The notes beneath the pieces are model-generated. The model worked only from the letters and a program-made list of their open reading frames with translations. It was not told the origin of the DNA and ran no database searches. The position numbers and the translations under genes were made by a program. From Nitrospiraceae bacterium (GTDB lineage Bacteria > Nitrospirota > Nitrospiria > Nitrospirales > Nitrospiraceae), in assembly GCA_919902505.1 (NCBI GenBank), contig CAKKRE010000029.1, forward strand, positions 1 through 53,581: DNA of 53,581 nucleotides. The letters are read 5' to 3'. Below, piece after piece: positions 52,781 through 53,581 of the stretch (position 1 is the first letter of the stretch; every line of letters begins with the position of its first letter).

Positions 52781-53323
52781 ATGAAGTTCTGCAGCGAGTG
52801 CGGGGCCGGGCTGTCGAAAAAAATTCCTCCCGGCGATAACCTGCCACGGTTTGTGTGCGAGACCTGTCAGGTCGTCCATTACATCAATCCAAAAATCGTC
52901 GCGGGCTGCATTCCCGAGTGGGAAGATAAGATTCTGCTGTGCCGCCGGGCGATCGAACCGCGCACCGGCCACTGGACGTTCCCCGCCGGCTTCATGGAGA
53001 TCGGGGAGAGCACCGAGCAGGCGGCCATCCGTGAAACCTTTGAAGAGGCGCATGCCGACGTCGAGATCACGTCGCTGTATGCCGTCCTGAGTCTGCCCCG
53101 CATCAGCCAAGTGCATATGGTCTTTCGCGGCTCCATGCGTACCCCGGAGTTCAAACCCGGCACGGAGAGCCTGGACGTGCAATTGTTCTCGCTGGAGGAC
53201 ATTCCCTGGGACGATCTGGCCTTTCCCGTGATCACCGAAGCCCTCGAACGCTACGTCGCCGATGTGGCCCGTGGCACCTTCTCCATGCATTACGGCAGTG
53301 TCTTCCCCCGGATGAAGTCGTAG
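52781..53323 (+). CDS. zinc-ribbon Nudix hydrolase, NudC-like
   Basis: A 180-residue protein starting [29 protein letters not shown]: a zinc ribbon with C4, C7, C26 and C29. The Nudix box [24 protein letters not shown] follows at about 69-92; its last glycine is changed to His, the catalytic REx2EE is intact. It belongs to the Nudix group near NudC, without the long NudC N-domain. NAD or another nucleotide is a likely substrate. It is divergent from the methyltransferase gene by 34 bases. Confidence 0.88.
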   Translation: MKFCSECGAGLSKKIPPGDNLPRFVCETCQVVHYINPKIVAGCIPEWEDKILLCRRAIEPRTGHWTFPAGFMEIGESTEQAAIRETFEEAHADVEITSLYAVLSLPRISQVHMVFRGSMRTPEFKPGTESLDVQLFSLEDIPWDDLAFPVITEALERYVADVARGTFSMHYGSVFPRMKS

Positions 53324-53330
53324 TTGAAGG

Positions 53331-53520
53331 CACAAGAGCTTATGGCTTGGGAGAAAAGAGCTAATAGCTTATGGCAGGTGGCGAGGAGTCAAGAGGAGTA
53401 GAGGCTCGACGAGAGGTACTGCGCCATTTGCTCTTTTGCGATCAGCTATACGCTCTGTTCCTTCCTGCTATAAGCCATACGCTCTTCGCTTTCCGGCCAT
53501 CGGCTATACGCTATATGCTC
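53331..53520. repeat. family C hairpin repeat, copy 4
   Basis: The left arm has AGAGCTTATGGC and GAGCTAATAGCTTATGGC. The right arm has GCTATACGCT, GCTATAAGCCATACGCTC and GGCTATACGCTATATGCTC. They are inverted versions of each other. It begins after the stop of the Nudix gene; the rest of the window to 53581 shows no supported gene. Confidence 0.55.
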
Positions 53521-53581
53521 CCATCCGAGCCTGTTGCTCAAACCTATGATCGAACCCGCTGGTAAGCAGAAATGGATTCGT

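Overview
The window is about 53.6 kb of roughly 60% GC bacterial chromosome with dense, mostly short operons. The organism looks like a Gram-negative member of Nitrospirota, most likely genus Nitrospira. This is an inference from protein style and gene content (form IV RuBisCO-like protein, c-di-GMP HD-GYP proteins, AsmA/DUF748 protein, beta-barrel and lipoproteins, many small lineage-type hypotheticals). No marker such as nitrite oxidoreductase lies in the window. There is no phage, plasmid, CRISPR array or intact transposase, but there are three families of short intergenic repeats.

Layout. 0-5.4 kb: small zinc and winged-helix-like proteins, then a stress-type cluster (double UspA, CBS pair, zinc-ribbon/SAP protein, single UspA). 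5.7-9.9 kb: a PEP-CTERM-like ectodomain protein without export signals, the DUF5069/DUF3386 pair, an H1-like basic protein, a divergent ClpS and small hypotheticals. 9.9-12.7 kb: HemW, FmdB-type zinc ribbon, exported hypothetical. 12.7-16.4 kb: a phosphorelay pair (membrane-REC-HPt protein plus response regulator with a C-terminal zinc module) and a PqqC/CADD-like plus SUMF1-like pair. 16.4-19.4 kb: DUF2007 and small membrane or exported proteins. 19.5-25 kb: cobalamin-dependent methionine synthase and an HD-GYP response regulator. 25.5-30.1 kb: rph-rdgB, tRNA-Pro (overlapping the end of rdgB), tRNA-Arg and a large AsmA-like protein. 30.1-38.6 kb: pentapeptide protein, 1-Cys peroxiredoxin with a perfect terminator, B12-binding radical SAM enzyme, degenerate HD-GYP protein, RuBisCO-like protein, cyclase-family lipoprotein and DsbA-like protein. 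38.7-44.8 kb: outer-membrane barrel, orphan ClpX paralogue, tiny membrane proteins, a frameshifted exported protein, lipoprotein, MsrB. 44.9-53.5 kb: Lon, a beta-solenoid-like lipoprotein downstream of a GT20 trehalose-phosphate synthase-type gene, an RNA methyltransferase and a zinc-ribbon Nudix hydrolase.

Themes. Proteostasis and stress (ClpS-like, ClpX-like, Lon, MsrB, peroxiredoxin, UspA, trehalose) and signalling (REC, HPt, two HD-GYP proteins) recur. The most notable non-genic signals are a roughly 147-181 bp MITE-like element with 18-bp inverted ends and 4-bp YTAG flanking duplications, found in two full copies plus one end and placed at TAG stop codons in two of the three sites; a palindromic 'GCTGTTGAAAAAGTCC' family; and a hairpin family built from AGCGTATAGC/GCCATAAGC units at gene 3' ends. 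The most interesting proteins are a RuBisCO-like protein with a changed metal ligand, a ClpX paralogue with an expanded zinc finger, and a 12-repeat solenoid lipoprotein coupled to a GT20 enzyme.

Limits: all family calls come from reading the sequence, without database searches. Starts were set by visible ribosome binding sites where possible.
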